A stretch of DNA of 20,132 nt from CAYMWF01 sp964394085 [NCBI: uncultured Gemmatimonadota bacterium] (GCA_964394085.1 CAYMWF010000086.1:1-20132); one strand, 5' to 3'; shown: positions 6,590-15,606, counted from the first letter of the stretch. Notes: generated from the letters alone by a model not told the origin. A program made the numbers and translations.

Positions 6590-7409
6590 TCGGTTCCTCC
6601 CATGAGCGATGAAGAACCTGTTCCGGGAGGATGAGATTCCAGCGTTTTACAAGCTTGCCCGGTTCACGACGCCGATCAAGGTAACTCGGCTGCGCAGGAG
6701 TTCGTTCGGCCAGGATGCTCAGGTGGCTTTCTTCCACCATCAGACTTTCCCGGTGTTCTTCGAGGTAATAACCGACCCGGGCCGCAGTCAAGGCTGTGTT
6801 CATCAGCAAAGTAAACTCGATGACCGCGTCGAGATCATAGAATTCGACAGATTCAAGTGATCGCCAGATTTCTTCCCAGCCACCACCATGTTCTGGTCTA
6901 TGCATCAGATCGACCAGGCTTCGTTCCAGGCTCATCACCCGCACCAGGCTACCTGCGTAGGGTCTCAACTCCATTCCGCCCCCGAAATCAGGAAGATAAC
7001 GAACTGCCCGAGGTGCTTGAACACCGACGTATTCAACTCCCCTGAAGGAGAAGGGCCGCTGCCGCGACATCGTCAAGTACTGTTCACGCCACCACAATGA
7101 ATGAGCATGACCGTGGAACGACAATGCCGAGTGGTAGGCGATTACCGCATCATCCCGCAGGCGCGAAGCGACAAGGAACGGGGAAGGCCGGAATTTTTCC
7201 GGATCCGAACCGAAAGGCACCGTAGCGTAGATTCCGCGTTTGATCCTCAGAAGACGTCCGCCTGCAACATGTTCGGCAAGCAGGCTGTTACTTGTGTGCG
7301 GGCTTCTTCCCCGGGATGTATGTGCAACCACAAACTCGTTGTGCGTGAATACAGGATTGCTGGCGAAGAAATCGCGGGGCCGAAAACACTTGTCATTTTG
7401 CGCACTCAT
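6573..7409 (-). CDS. abiEi: AbiEi-type antitoxin / winged-helix transcriptional repressor
   Basis: This 278-residue protein has an N-terminal winged-helix region (about residues 10-65): FFASNPVFTHNEFVVAH, then LAEHVAGGRLLRIKRGIYAT, the typical AbiEi pattern of a HTH followed by a wing ending in RGIY. The middle part, RLRDDAVIAYHSALSFHG, and the later segment VMSLERSLVDLMHRPEHGGGWEE match the antitoxin C-terminal domain. AbiEi proteins repress their own promoter and neutralise AbiEii without a stable complex in the studied systems. The ATG at 7407-7409 has no Shine-Dalgarno sequence. The putative -10 box ends only eight bases before it, so the transcript may be leaderless. An inverted repeat fills most of the promoter spacer, as expected for autoregulation. 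The gene overlaps the toxin gene by 17 bases. Confidence 0.88.
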   Translation of the reverse strand: MSAQNDKCFRPRDFFASNPVFTHNEFVVAHTSRGRSPHTSNSLLAEHVAGGRLLRIKRGIYATVPFGSDPEKFRPSPFLVASRLRDDAVIAYHSALSFHGHAHSLWWREQYLTMSRQRPFSFRGVEYVGVQAPRAVRYLPDFGGGMELRPYAGSLVRVMSLERSLVDLMHRPEHGGGWEEIWRSLESVEFYDLDAVIEFTLLMNTALTAARVGYYLEEHRESLMVEESHLSILAERTPAQPSYLDRRREPGKLVKRWNLILPEQVLHRSWEEPNETGV

Positions 7410-7417
7410 AATGTGTA

Positions 7418-7446
7418 AAACTAGTTATTCGCGCACGAATAGTCAA
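7418..7446 (-). promoter_or_regulatory. Putative abiE promoter with operator in the spacer
   Basis: On the minus strand, TTGACT (7441-7446) and TAGTTT (7418-7423) are separated by 17 bases. The spacer contains the perfect inverted repeat ATTCG-N4-CGAAT (7427-7440), which a bound repressor would use to block RNA polymerase. A second TTGACA lies at 7453-7458, upstream. The -10 match is only moderate. Confidence 0.5.
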
Positions 7447-7572
7447 GATAATTGTCAAAACGCACCCGGAACAGTACAAAAACCCCTTATGCCGGCACAA
7501 ATCGACAAGGTCGCACGACCAAAGCGTAATCCGGAGAGAACGAACACCTGATCCGATTTACCTCGACGGTTT

Positions 7573-8025
7573 TCAGTTACCGGATAATGGCGGCGGAGTG
7601 ACGCTGAACTCGAAGCAGGTTTCATCCCAGACCACCGGATACGGCCCGCACCTCAAACAGACTTCGTACGGCCCCCCGAGCGGCGCATAGTTCGGAACAT
7701 ACTCATCCCTCTCCTGCACCGCCTCGTAAAACGGCCCCATCGAAACCGAAATCGGCCCCAGGTACGGATTCCCCGGATACGGATTCCCATTCAGCAGGTA
7801 CAAATCGATCCACGCATCCACCATCCAGGATACACCGGTCTCATTCACCAGCCCGGCCTGATACTCCAAGTGCCCGCCCCGTGGTGCAACCGGATCATCA
7901 CACTCCAGTATCGTCTTCACCGGCGACTCCACGATCAAAACCACCGGAACACTCCGAAAAGGTTCCTCCTCCGCATTGCTAGTGACCCAAAGAGTATCGA
8001 AATACGTCTCGATTTCAGGGAAACT
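7573..8025 (-). pseudogene. 5'-truncated copy of a secreted protein gene (FN3/BACON-like linker end plus C-terminal domain)
   Basis: The minus-strand frame reads 150 residues from SFPEIETYFDTLW to SVTPPPLSGN and aligns almost residue for residue with the last 150 residues of the propeller protein at 11588-13666, including VESPVKTILECDDPVAPRGG and NYAPLGGPYE. Immediately upstream an in-frame TAG (8026-8028) and AT-rich, unrelated DNA end the homology, so the copy has no signal peptide, start or N-terminal domain. A GTG within the frame could start a 123-residue product, but no export signal would be present. The similarity also continues a few bases past the stop codon (GGTTTTCAGTTA), showing DNA-level duplication. 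The break coincides with the left edge of the XRE module on the other strand. Confidence 0.8.
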
Positions 8026-8037
8026 CTAAATTTGATG

Positions 8038-8066
8038 TTGCAATTTCAGAAAAATAGAATTATTAA
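8038..8066 (+). promoter_or_regulatory. Putative promoter of the XRE module
   Basis: TTGCAA (8038-8043) and TATTAA (8061-8066) are 17 bases apart, each matching the sigma-70 consensus at four of six positions. The operator-like repeats start within the -10 box and run downstream, a layout suited to autorepression by the XRE protein. Confidence 0.35.
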
Positions 8067-8114
8067 TTTGCAATTGCAGCAAATATTGACCATTAATTTG
8101 CATTTTGCGCAAAA
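8062..8114 (+). promoter_or_regulatory. Tandem operator-like repeats upstream of the XRE module
   Basis: ATTAATTTGCA occurs at 8062-8072 and again at 8092-8102, 30 bases apart and so near three helical turns. Each copy begins a 17-base imperfect palindrome of the form TTTGC-N7-GCAAA (8067-8083 and 8097-8113). This is the expected appearance of paired sites for a dimeric HTH regulator, most likely the XRE protein encoded at 8291. Confidence 0.55.
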
Positions 8115-8129
8115 AAGGAGTATATTACA

Positions 8130-8336
8130 TTGAAAAGCCCTGACTGCTGGCAACTCGACGATAGTTATGCCAGCAAAACGAATTTTAGAAAATTTCTTAA
8201 GAGGCATCGAGAAGAATTCTTATCGTGTTTCAATAACCTTGAGAAACTGAAGCAATTGTTGAATGCAGGTCATAAGATCAGAGGTGAAATATGTCTAAAC
8301 AAACTGAATCTGTTGCAGAGATGGCAGCGTCTTTAA
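8130..8336 (+). CDS. Small protein, possibly the N-terminal remnant of a RelE/HigB-like toxin
   Basis: This 68-residue frame begins with TTG at 8130 behind AAAGGAG at a spacing of nine bases. The segment FRKFLKRHREEFLSCFNNLEKLKQLLNAG resembles the N-terminal helices of a toxin family in which the toxin gene precedes an XRE antitoxin gene. The expected remaining half (roughly another 50 residues with the catalytic basic residues) is missing. From about residue 52 the frame runs into the downstream gene in another reading frame, overlapping it by 46 bases. It could be a degenerate toxin left by a deletion, or a genuine small leader protein. The toxin link is only a pattern resemblance. Confidence 0.4.
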   Translation: MKSPDCWQLDDSYASKTNFRKFLKRHREEFLSCFNNLEKLKQLLNAGHKIRGEICLNKLNLLQRWQRL

Positions 8337-8869
8337 CGGGCGAACCCGAGGTGGGGAGCCAGGTAGAACGTGAAATTCAGAACAGCAGGTTGATTACGAC
8401 ACTTCTTAACTTGCGCCTTCAGAAAGGTATGACACAGAAACAGATTGCTGAATTCATGGGTTGCGATTCGAGCAAGATTTCAAAAATGGAATCGGGAAAT
8501 GATCTCAATCTAAAATGGGCTGATATCGTACAGTATCTGTCTGCCATGCATATGAGGATCAACCTCAATATTGAAGATACCTCGTTACCTGCAGCCATGA
8601 GAATCAAAATGTATGTATTCAGGATTCATGAACTACTGGAGAGTTTGAGTGAACTTGCAGCCAAAGAATCTGATGATTCGGATTTGACGGATAAAATCAA
8701 CCAATTTTATGGAGAAGTTCTTTTCAACTTTGTCATGAGGTTCGAGGAAAACTACGAAAAACTTTCTTCTGTTATTCGGTTCCCCGAGCCGGTAACAGAT
8801 AAAACCTCTCAAGCGATTCCCGAAGAAAACTCCGAGTCATCGGAAGTCTCCTCGACGGTCACGGGTTGA
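8291..8869 (+). CDS. XRE-family helix-turn-helix regulator (antitoxin-like)
   Basis: This 192-residue protein has a clear Cro/CI-type HTH at about residues 36-92: LLNLRLQKGMTQKQIAEFMG is helices 1-2, then CDSSKISKMESGNDLNL is the recognition helix and turn. An extended C-terminal half (100-192) with FRIHELLESLSELAAK and NFVMRFEENYEKL is helical and acidic, ending in a Ser/Glu-rich tail. The ATG at 8291 follows GAGGTG at good spacing. The protein lies behind a small toxin-like frame and paired palindromes, so autoregulation as an antitoxin or free-standing repressor is the likely job. It is one of very few + strand genes and converges with the secreted-protein gene that ends at 8880. It is AT-richer than neighbouring secreted-protein genes, which suits horizontal acquisition. 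Confidence 0.85.
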   Translation: MSKQTESVAEMAASLTGEPEVGSQVEREIQNSRLITTLLNLRLQKGMTQKQIAEFMGCDSSKISKMESGNDLNLKWADIVQYLSAMHMRINLNIEDTSLPAAMRIKMYVFRIHELLESLSELAAKESDDSDLTDKINQFYGEVLFNFVMRFEENYEKLSSVIRFPEPVTDKTSQAIPEENSESSEVSSTVTG

Positions 8870-8879
8870 CCAAGCAATA

Positions 8880-11516
8880 TCAATCTTCCCTAGCTGGCGC
8901 GACTGTGAATTCGAAGTACGATTCGTTCCAGATGTCCGGATATTCGCCGCACCTGAGGTATAGTTTGTACGGCCCACCGAGCGGTGTGTAATTGGGAACG
9001 TAAAGCCGTCTGTCCTGAATTCCCTCGTACAACGGACCCATCGTAATTCCTATTGGTCCCTGGAGTGGATTATCCGGATAGGGACTTCCATTTATCAGGT
9101 ACAGGTCCAGCCATGCATCAACATACTGAAAATCCGTGGTCTGATTAGATAATCCTGCCTGGAATTCTAGAAAGCCGCGTCTGGGTGCGATCGGATATTC
9201 ACACTCGAGAATTGTAAGAATCGGCGATTCTACGAGGAGTGTAACGGGAATGATCTGGACTGGATCATATAGAGCATTCGTCGTGACAACCAGAGAATCC
9301 GTGTAACTTCCCGGTAGCAGCATCCCGGAATCGAACTCAACCAGAACGGATTCCGTTGAACCTGGTTGAATCAAGCCTGTTTCAGGATAGGGAGTCAGCC
9401 AGGATTGGCTCCAGTCGATAATAAAAGACAGGTCGGCATTCCCCTGGTTTGAAATGAAGAGCGTCTCTGTTTTTACATCATACATCAACACCGAAACGTC
9501 TATCGCCGGCGGTTCTATCTCACAAACAGCCTCTTCGTAAAAGGTGTAAAAACTGAACATTTCACGGGACCAGGTTTGACCGCTGATCGTATCGCTCGCC
9601 GCGACTTTCCAGAAATATTGAGAAAAGTTGATCAATGTATCCAGATGAGTGTATTCGCTTTCGGATAAACCGCAGATCGAATCCGGATTGGTAAAGGTAG
9701 AATCGGTATCCAGGTAAAGGTTATAGAAGACATCATCCAAGTCAGGGTCTGAAGCATCCTCCCAGTCAAAAGCGACTGAAACATTCCACGTAGTGTCCTC
9801 GTCTACAGGGAGAAGAAGTGAAAAATCATGCGGCGGGCGATTGGGTATAAATTCATCCGAACCCATTTCAAAACCGTTTCCCATGGGTCTGATATCGCCA
9901 TCGATATCATGGTTTGGTGCGCCCTCGGAGGTTCCTGAATCGATGCACGGTGATTCGCGCGTCAAGTGATAGTCGTCAACACCGAGAAAAAGAGGGTCGT
10001 CGCTAATGTTCCCTTCACCCGGCCACAGTGTGTCCTGCACGTCTGAAAAAGTAACGGTGGGAAGTCCGGAGTTCACGAATATTTCTTCCGGTAAATCGTT
10101 CCACAAAATGCAGTTTGTGATAATCGGGGAAGCATCCAAGGTAAAATAAAACCCACCTCCGAATTCCGCAGCAGTATTCCCCGAAATGGTGCAGTTAATT
10201 ATTGAAGGAGAGGATTCGGCACAATAAACACCCGCTCCGGAAGCGGAGGTATTTTGTGAAACGATGCAGTTGGTCATTGTCACAGGCGATCTGGCAATGA
10301 ACAATCCGCCGCCTTGACCTCCTAAAACAGTATTCTCTTGAATAACGCATTCGGAGAAGAATGGGGAAGCATCACTGACCTTGATGCCACCACCGACGGA
10401 AGCCACGTTGTTCCTTATGATACAAGATTGAAAGAGAGGCGATGATAAATAACAGGATATTCCCCCGCCACCCCATTCCATCGCCGAATTATCACGAATA
10501 ATGCAGTTGATTACCTGTGGCGAAGAATTTTCATCACAGAAGATCCCACCACCGCTTCCACTAGGATCATAGCCGGTAACATTCCCGTGAATAATGGAAA
10601 AGCCTTCAAGTATCGAAGACTCATTTTCATTGGAGTGGAAGTAAAATCCCCTTCCATCACCTTCACAGTCTATAACTGAATATTCCGGTCCATTCGTTGA
10701 GACAACTTTGATTTTCTTGCCAAGAAAATCTACATTTTTATTTCCCTCACCGCTATACGTGCCATCAGCGACGAGTACAGTGTCTCTATCAGCTGCTGCG
10801 TCGATACCATCCTGTATTGTCGGATAATCATTGGGAATACGAATGACGTTGCCGGCAGGTGTTTCAGAGCTCCAGGTCGCGTTGAGAATCGTGCCATCAT
10901 TTCCGTTCGGCGACGAATCAAAGGCAATATCGCCCGAACCTTCATCAAAATGCCACAATGCAACGGTGGTTTCATCAAGTGCGAACCGGGTTTTCGGGGT
11001 AAAGTTATCTGTATACCGAACACTGTTCGAAACACGGATTTCATCCATGATACCATCGAACTCATTGGTCAACATACCGAAGTAATCCGTCCCGATATAT
11101 ACATCCGTTCCAACATTCGGAACCGATGTCGGGGAGTCCAGTACTTCCTCTCCATCAAGATAAAGTTTCTGTGAAACACCGTCGAATACTGCTGCGAAAT
11201 GATGCCATAGAAACGGCGGAGCCGGAGTTGACGAAAGCTTATCAGCGCAATCGGTATATGAAGCGAGAAGGTTTTCGTGAAAAACGAACACACTGAATCC
11301 GCATTCAGTTTGCGATATCAGGCCATCCCACCAATAACCGGGTTCAGTATGAGGATAAAACCAGCCCTCGACAGTATAAACATCAAGATTCTCATTGGTG
11401 AAATCAGAGACTTCGATCCAATCTTCATGACCGTCAAATTCGATCGAGAAATTATCCGAAACAGCTGAACCCGCGATCATGAAAAGCAGCGAGATAATGA
11501 CGGTTACAGTTTTCAT
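8880..11516 (-). CDS. Secreted multidomain protein: LamG-like, beta-helix, FN3-like and shared C-terminal module
   Basis: This 878-residue protein has a signal peptide ([20 protein letters not shown]). Domain order: a LamG/concanavalin-A-like domain (about 20-215; [49 protein letters not shown]); a right-handed beta-helix (about 225-540) with [23 protein letters not shown] coils and the cap [10 protein letters not shown]; a fibronectin-III-like domain (about 560-665; [17 protein letters not shown]); a BACON/ASPM-like repeat with [10 protein letters not shown]; and a C-terminal domain from about 765 ([18 protein letters not shown]). The last two and the FN3-like unit are shared with the protein at 11588. 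The frame extends nine codons upstream, but the ATG at 11514-11516 has GGAGGG six bases before it and starts the signal peptide. It is probably exported and surface-associated; the ligand is unknown. Confidence 0.88.
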   Translation of the reverse strand: MKTVTVIISLLFMIAGSAVSDNFSIEFDGHEDWIEVSDFTNENLDVYTVEGWFYPHTEPGYWWDGLISQTECGFSVFVFHENLLASYTDCADKLSSTPAPPFLWHHFAAVFDGVSQKLYLDGEEVLDSPTSVPNVGTDVYIGTDYFGMLTNEFDGIMDEIRVSNSVRYTDNFTPKTRFALDETTVALWHFDEGSGDIAFDSSPNGNDGTILNATWSSETPAGNVIRIPNDYPTIQDGIDAAADRDTVLVADGTYSGEGNKNVDFLGKKIKVVSTNGPEYSVIDCEGDGRGFYFHSNENESSILEGFSIIHGNVTGYDPSGSGGGIFCDENSSPQVINCIIRDNSAMEWGGGGISCYLSSPLFQSCIIRNNVASVGGGIKVSDASPFFSECVIQENTVLGGQGGGLFIARSPVTMTNCIVSQNTSASGAGVYCAESSPSIINCTISGNTAAEFGGGFYFTLDASPIITNCILWNDLPEEIFVNSGLPTVTFSDVQDTLWPGEGNISDDPLFLGVDDYHLTRESPCIDSGTSEGAPNHDIDGDIRPMGNGFEMGSDEFIPNRPPHDFSLLLPVDEDTTWNVSVAFDWEDASDPDLDDVFYNLYLDTDSTFTNPDSICGLSESEYTHLDTLINFSQYFWKVAASDTISGQTWSREMFSFYTFYEEAVCEIEPPAIDVSVLMYDVKTETLFISNQGNADLSFIIDWSQSWLTPYPETGLIQPGSTESVLVEFDSGMLLPGSYTDSLVVTTNALYDPVQIIPVTLLVESPILTILECEYPIAPRRGFLEFQAGLSNQTTDFQYVDAWLDLYLINGSPYPDNPLQGPIGITMGPLYEGIQDRRLYVPNYTPLGGPYKLYLRCGEYPDIWNESYFEFTVAPARED

Positions 11517-11587
11517 TCTATCCCTCCATTCGATTTCGGACAATTCTGCGAAAAATATGGTTAAATTATGCGTTTAATCACCTGTTT

Positions 11588-13666
11588 TCAGTTATCAAGT
11601 AATGGTGGCGGAGTGACGCTGAATTCGAGACATGTTTCGTTCCAGATTTCAGGATAAGGACCGCACCTCAGACAGATTTCGTAAGGACCGCCGAGTGGAG
11701 CGTAATTCGGGATGTATTCATCCCTCTCCTGCACAACCTCAAAGAACGGACCCATCGAAACCGAGATCGGACCCAGGTACGGATTCCCCGGGTAGGGATT
11801 CCCGCTTAAAAGATACAAATCTATCCATGCATCGACTGCCCAGGATTCACCGGTCTCATTCGCCAGCCCAGCCCTGTATTCCAGATGCCCACCCCGTGGT
11901 GCAACCGGATCATCGCACTCCAGGATCGTTTTGACCGGCGACTCCACGATCAAAGTAACCGGAACACTCCGAACCGGCTCATCCTCCGCATTCGTCACGA
12001 CCCAGAGCGTATCAAAATACGTCCCGATCTCGAGAAATTCCGAAACGCAACACACCAAAACGCCCTCTTCCCCACCGGGATGGACGCTCCCCACCGTCGG
12101 AAACACATCGAGCCAGCCCTGGCTCCATTCAATGGAATATTCCAGATCGATATTACCCGAATTCGAAATAAACAGACTGTCAACCCCGATCTCCGACCGC
12201 GGAACCGAAATCACCAGCGAATCCGGCTCAACCCCGACCACCGCCTCAGGATAATAAGTATGGAAGCAGAAAACCTCCCTCGACCAGATCTCAACCCCGC
12301 CACCGACAGCCTTCACCTTCCAGTAAAACCGCTCGAAATTCTCCAACTCGTCCTCGAAGACGTATTCGCTCTCCGCAATCCCATCCACAACGATCGGATC
12401 ACTGAAACTCGAATCCGGATCGATGTACAGAGTATATGTCGTTGTATCCGCGATAGATGTTTCTTCCCAGTCGAATAGGATGGGAGTCGCATCAAACGTG
12501 TCTCCGGATGCCGGCGACTGCAGCGAAAACAGCAGCTTCGGATCTGTCGTCGTCTTGATCAACCAGACATCATAACTCGCCAACGAAATAGAACCCGTAA
12601 GCACGAATCCGCCATCCGTCGCCTGCACGAGACTGTTCCCATAATCTGCTCCGCTTGTCCCGAACGTCATATCCCACAACTCATTCCCATCACTATCCGT
12701 CTTCACCAGCCACACATCCTCCATCCCCGAACCGTACGACTCCGTATGACCGACAATCGCATAGCCACCATCCGCTGTTTGCACAAGTTCATGACCGCTG
12801 TCGTTCTTATTTCCGCCGATAACGGCCTCCCATTCAAAGTACCCATCCGAATCGGTTTTCAACAACAGGAGTTCTTCACTGCTGAAACGTGTTGTTTTAC
12901 CGGCGATTGCGAAGCCGCCATCAAATGTTTTGACTATCGAATACCCATGGTTTTCTGTATATACATCTCCAAACGTCCTACTCCATATCTCATCACCATC
13001 AGAATCCGTTTTTATCAGATGAAGATAGACGGTCCCATGTGGCGCTCCCTGAATGCCGGTAATTACGAAACCTTCGTCATCGGTCTGAATCAGCGAGTAT
13101 CCCCAATCGCTCTTATCGTTAGTTCCGTGATGTTTTTCCCAGAGTTCGTTCCCATCTGCATCAGTTCGAATCAAGAGAATTTGACTGTCAATGTGATCAG
13201 AACTGACTCCCACAACGGTAAATCCTCCATCAAATGTCTGAACAAGCGAGTAGCCGTATTCATTCTTACCGACCTCCCCGTATATGCTGCTCCAAAGCTC
13301 ATTTCCTGTAGGATCTATCCGCAGAAGTAAGAGATCAGTTCCGCGGTATCCCGAAATGGCAAAACCCTTATCGAAAGTTTGAATCAGCGCATAACCACGG
13401 TCGCCGTATTCTTCTACTCCATAAGTTCTGTTCCAAAGTTCGTTCCCTTCCGAATCTGTTTTGATCAACCATGTTTTCCATCGGTCACTAAAAGAGGCGC
13501 TGTACGAGGTGACTGCGAAACCTCCGTCCGACGTTTGGATGACGGATTCCCCCTGTTCAACCTTCGCCCCCCCGAATGTTGCGTCCCACTCCATGTCCGG
13601 TGGTTCACCTCCGTAAAGCGGCAGAACGGATAAAGCAAGTGCGAGGATAATTATACTCGTTTTCAT
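11588..13666 (-). CDS. Secreted protein with seven-repeat beta-propeller, FN3-like and shared C-terminal module
   Basis: From the ATG at 13664-13666 this is 692 residues, preceded by GAGGGAG. A signal peptide MKTSIIILALALSVLPLYGG is followed by seven tandem repeats of about 50 residues (roughly 26-375). Each repeat runs as W..T(Y/F)G, then G.S(L/I)(V/I)QT.DGGF.I.G, then LLIKTDSDGNELW; seven copies suggest a seven-bladed beta-propeller. Next come an FN3-like domain (about 380-480, FYWKVKAVGG), a BACON-like repeat with SNSGNIDLEYSIEWSQGW, and the C-terminal module from about 575 (VESPVKTILECDDPVAPRGG). A GTG two codons upstream also fits the frame but is less well placed. The gene lies 71 bases upstream of the beta-helix gene in the same direction, so the two are probably co-transcribed. 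The N-terminal repeats encode binding or structural rather than obvious catalytic features. Confidence 0.87.
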   Translation of the reverse strand: MKTSIIILALALSVLPLYGGEPPDMEWDATFGGAKVEQGESVIQTSDGGFAVTSYSASFSDRWKTWLIKTDSEGNELWNRTYGVEEYGDRGYALIQTFDKGFAISGYRGTDLLLLRIDPTGNELWSSIYGEVGKNEYGYSLVQTFDGGFTVVGVSSDHIDSQILLIRTDADGNELWEKHHGTNDKSDWGYSLIQTDDEGFVITGIQGAPHGTVYLHLIKTDSDGDEIWSRTFGDVYTENHGYSIVKTFDGGFAIAGKTTRFSSEELLLLKTDSDGYFEWEAVIGGNKNDSGHELVQTADGGYAIVGHTESYGSGMEDVWLVKTDSDGNELWDMTFGTSGADYGNSLVQATDGGFVLTGSISLASYDVWLIKTTTDPKLLFSLQSPASGDTFDATPILFDWEETSIADTTTYTLYIDPDSSFSDPIVVDGIAESEYVFEDELENFERFYWKVKAVGGGVEIWSREVFCFHTYYPEAVVGVEPDSLVISVPRSEIGVDSLFISNSGNIDLEYSIEWSQGWLDVFPTVGSVHPGGEEGVLVCCVSEFLEIGTYFDTLWVVTNAEDEPVRSVPVTLIVESPVKTILECDDPVAPRGGHLEYRAGLANETGESWAVDAWIDLYLLSGNPYPGNPYLGPISVSMGPFFEVVQERDEYIPNYAPLGGPYEICLRCGPYPEIWNETCLEFSVTPPPLLDN

Positions 13667-14216
13667 GTTCACTCCCTCGTGGACAGTTGATCGGAAGTTA
13701 ATAAATTTAGGATGAATTTACCTTACGGGAACGAAATCAAATGGCTGAATACAAGTATACTGGATTCTTCGAGATGTGCAAATGTGAAGTTCGAAGATGC
13801 CCTATTGCTCTTTGAGCTTTGCTAAAGGTAGAATCCGGTAGAGATCCGGTTTCCCGGTAGTTTCAATAAGCAAAACTAGAACTCCTGTTCCGTTAGAATT
13901 CCTCTTCTCGTATTGTCAATCTCAACCTTCTTCGTAACAAAAAATGACACACGATGTACCAGTTTGAATATCTCGATGAGCCAATGGAGATGGTCTTTAA
14001 AGTAAGCACAATATTATCATCATTGCTGAGACAAATCTGTCATTGAGCAAAAACACGGTGGATGATTTAGTATAGAAAATTCGGTCACATTCTGAAGGGT
14101 GGATAGAATAAAATCAGGAGGTATCCGGAACAAAGCCGGTAAGAATCTTGATGAAATGCGCTTTGTGGTTGGGTAACATCCGATGGCGATTACAGATCGT
14201 GAACTTGAACGAATGC
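13667..14216. other. AT-rich gene-poor interval upstream of the secreted-protein genes
   Basis: About 550 bases without a supportable gene. It must hold the promoter for the secreted-protein operon on the minus strand, but I could not find a convincing -35/-10 pair. Short fragments such as a 30-codon + frame starting at 13956 and a 20-residue stretch near 14120-14180 look like decayed coding DNA and match nothing I recognise. CCGGT occurs three times at 13833-13859. Confidence 0.5.
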
Positions 14217-14438
14217 CTATTCTTTGGAATCATTTTCTCCGAAAAAAAATACATAAATTAAAGCCACTAAGTAAAGGAAACCGAAGAAAACAACGGCAAA
14301 AACGGTTAATCTGACAGCTGCAACAAAAAATATCAAAATTCCCCAATCTTCAACTCTAGCTTCAGCAAAAAGTAATTCCTCACATCCCATAACGACCAAG
14401 ATTATGACGATCAAAATGAAAATAAAACGGGGAATCAT
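14217..14438 (-). CDS. Small hypothetical membrane protein
   Basis: This is a 73-residue frame from an ATG at 14436-14438. Two strongly hydrophobic stretches are visible: MIPRFIFILIVIILVVMG (1-18) and ILIFFVAAVRLTVFAVVFFG (34-53), extending to LYLVALIYVFFFG (55-67), with the charged tail ENDSKE. The first stretch followed by C19 could alternatively be a lipoprotein signal, although the LVVMGC context is a poor lipobox. The upstream AAAAAGTGATG is a weak ribosome-binding site. It lies alone between the HNH gene and the secreted-protein operon in the same direction. No family is recognised, and it may not be a real gene; AT-rich DNA readily produces hydrophobic frames. Confidence 0.4.
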   Translation of the reverse strand: MIPRFIFILIVIILVVMGCEELLFAEARVEDWGILIFFVAAVRLTVFAVVFFGFLYLVALIYVFFFGENDSKE

Positions 14439-14646
14439 ACGTTCATCACTTTTTGAATATCACATGGAAAATAATCAAATCTTGGTTTTGATTCTCAGGT
14501 TCCTTGGAGTCATGTAATCCGAGCTCTATCTTTACATTAGTTGCCGGCATTTTAATGGGGTGCCAGGTTTCATTGTTCTCTTCTTTTTAATTCGGCCACC
14601 TGCTGATTCTATTCTATCCACTCATAGGAATGTGTTTAAATTTACC

Positions 14647-15606
14647 CTACAGATTAGTCTTTTGTTGCTTTGACTTCCGATGAATTTTATCATGGCAGAC
14701 GGTACAAAGAGTATTTAAGTTTTCTTTTACATTCGAACCGCCTTTAGCGTGATGCTTGATATGATGTATTTCTAAGTGTCTCGGATCCGATGGATTCCAT
14801 TCTTCATGGCGCCAATTGCAGTCTTGGCATAGATACTCGTCACGACGGAGTACTTCGCGGCGTATTTTGTCCGAGATGTGCCGATCGTGTTTTGGACTCT
14901 GTCTATCGGCTTGGAGTACGTACACACCTACGTTTAGATCCGGACGCCCGGTTGATTTTGTAACAACCGGCCAACCATACTCGGTTCGCAACTCGCGAAC
15001 CCTTCTTGCCCACTCGGTCTTATTTCTTGCAACATATCGCAATTCTTCATTCGTGACTGGTTTTCCAATGTTTTGCCGCAAGTATTTAAGGATTTTGTTG
15101 CGGACTGAACCGTCTTCTTTGCGTATTGCGTTGGCTATATTCCAGCGATGCGCCGCATCGCGATCCTTCACCTCATTCAGCAGCACGTAATCACTCGGAC
15201 TCATATCTTTTAATTCATCGGGAATATCCGTTTCTTGATCTCTCCACATCTCTTTTATGGTAACACCGCTTGCGATAGCCCAACCGAACTCAACACGTAA
15301 TTCGCGCACTCGTCGTGCGTATTCTTGAATTCCCGATACGACGAGTAATTCATCTCCGGCTATAATAGTCTTGGGATATTTGCGAAAGTAGTACAGAAGA
15401 CGATCTCTGGCGGCAAGAGCATACTCTGAAGGGACCAGTGCTTTCCCCAAATCGCGCAAATTTTGAAAAATCGGCACCAGAGCAAGGACCTTCGGACGAA
15501 GTTTTTCAGATTGAAGTTCGGATTCAAAATTGTGAATCAGTTCTTCGATCCGTCTGCGAACAATTTCAGGGTCGACTTGTTCCCGTGCCTTTAGATTATC
15601 AGCCAT
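14647..15606 (-). CDS. HNH endonuclease of a restriction-modification unit
   Basis: This 319-residue protein has a C-terminal HNH domain (about 245-312): KIRREVLRRDEYLCQDC gives the first zinc cysteines (C260, C263), HLEIHHIKHHAKGG the catalytic histidine pair (H281/H282), ENLNTLCTVCHDKIH the asparagine, second cysteine pair (C301, C304) and final histidine. The N-terminal part contains two copies of one unit (about 66-110 and 167-212), each ending ARRVRELRxExGW, which look like winged-helix DNA-recognition modules. Its ATG lies within the end of the Vsr gene (8-base overlap), and the methyltransferase gene is upstream in the same operon. Being third in a methyltransferase-vsr-endonuclease operon, it is most probably the cognate restriction enzyme, cutting the sequence the methyltransferase protects. 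The HNH domain is intact. The recognition site is not readable. Confidence 0.87.
   Translation of the reverse strand: MADNLKAREQVDPEIVRRRIEELIHNFESELQSEKLRPKVLALVPIFQNLRDLGKALVPSEYALAARDRLLYYFRKYPKTIIAGDELLVVSGIQEYARRVRELRVEFGWAIASGVTIKEMWRDQETDIPDELKDMSPSDYVLLNEVKDRDAAHRWNIANAIRKEDGSVRNKILKYLRQNIGKPVTNEELRYVARNKTEWARRVRELRTEYGWPVVTKSTGRPDLNVGVYVLQADRQSPKHDRHISDKIRREVLRRDEYLCQDCNWRHEEWNPSDPRHLEIHHIKHHAKGGSNVKENLNTLCTVCHDKIHRKSKQQKTNL

Noticed and set aside
11588-13666. In-gene tandem repeats as a possible DNA repeat array
   Set aside because: The periodicity of about 150 bases reflects seven protein blades; the DNA copies are diverged and constrained as coding sequence.
14110-14185. Short + strand peptide SGGIRNKAGKNLDEMRFVVG suggesting a decayed gene
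   Set aside because: Too short to assign, with no start or ribosome-binding site and no family I can name.
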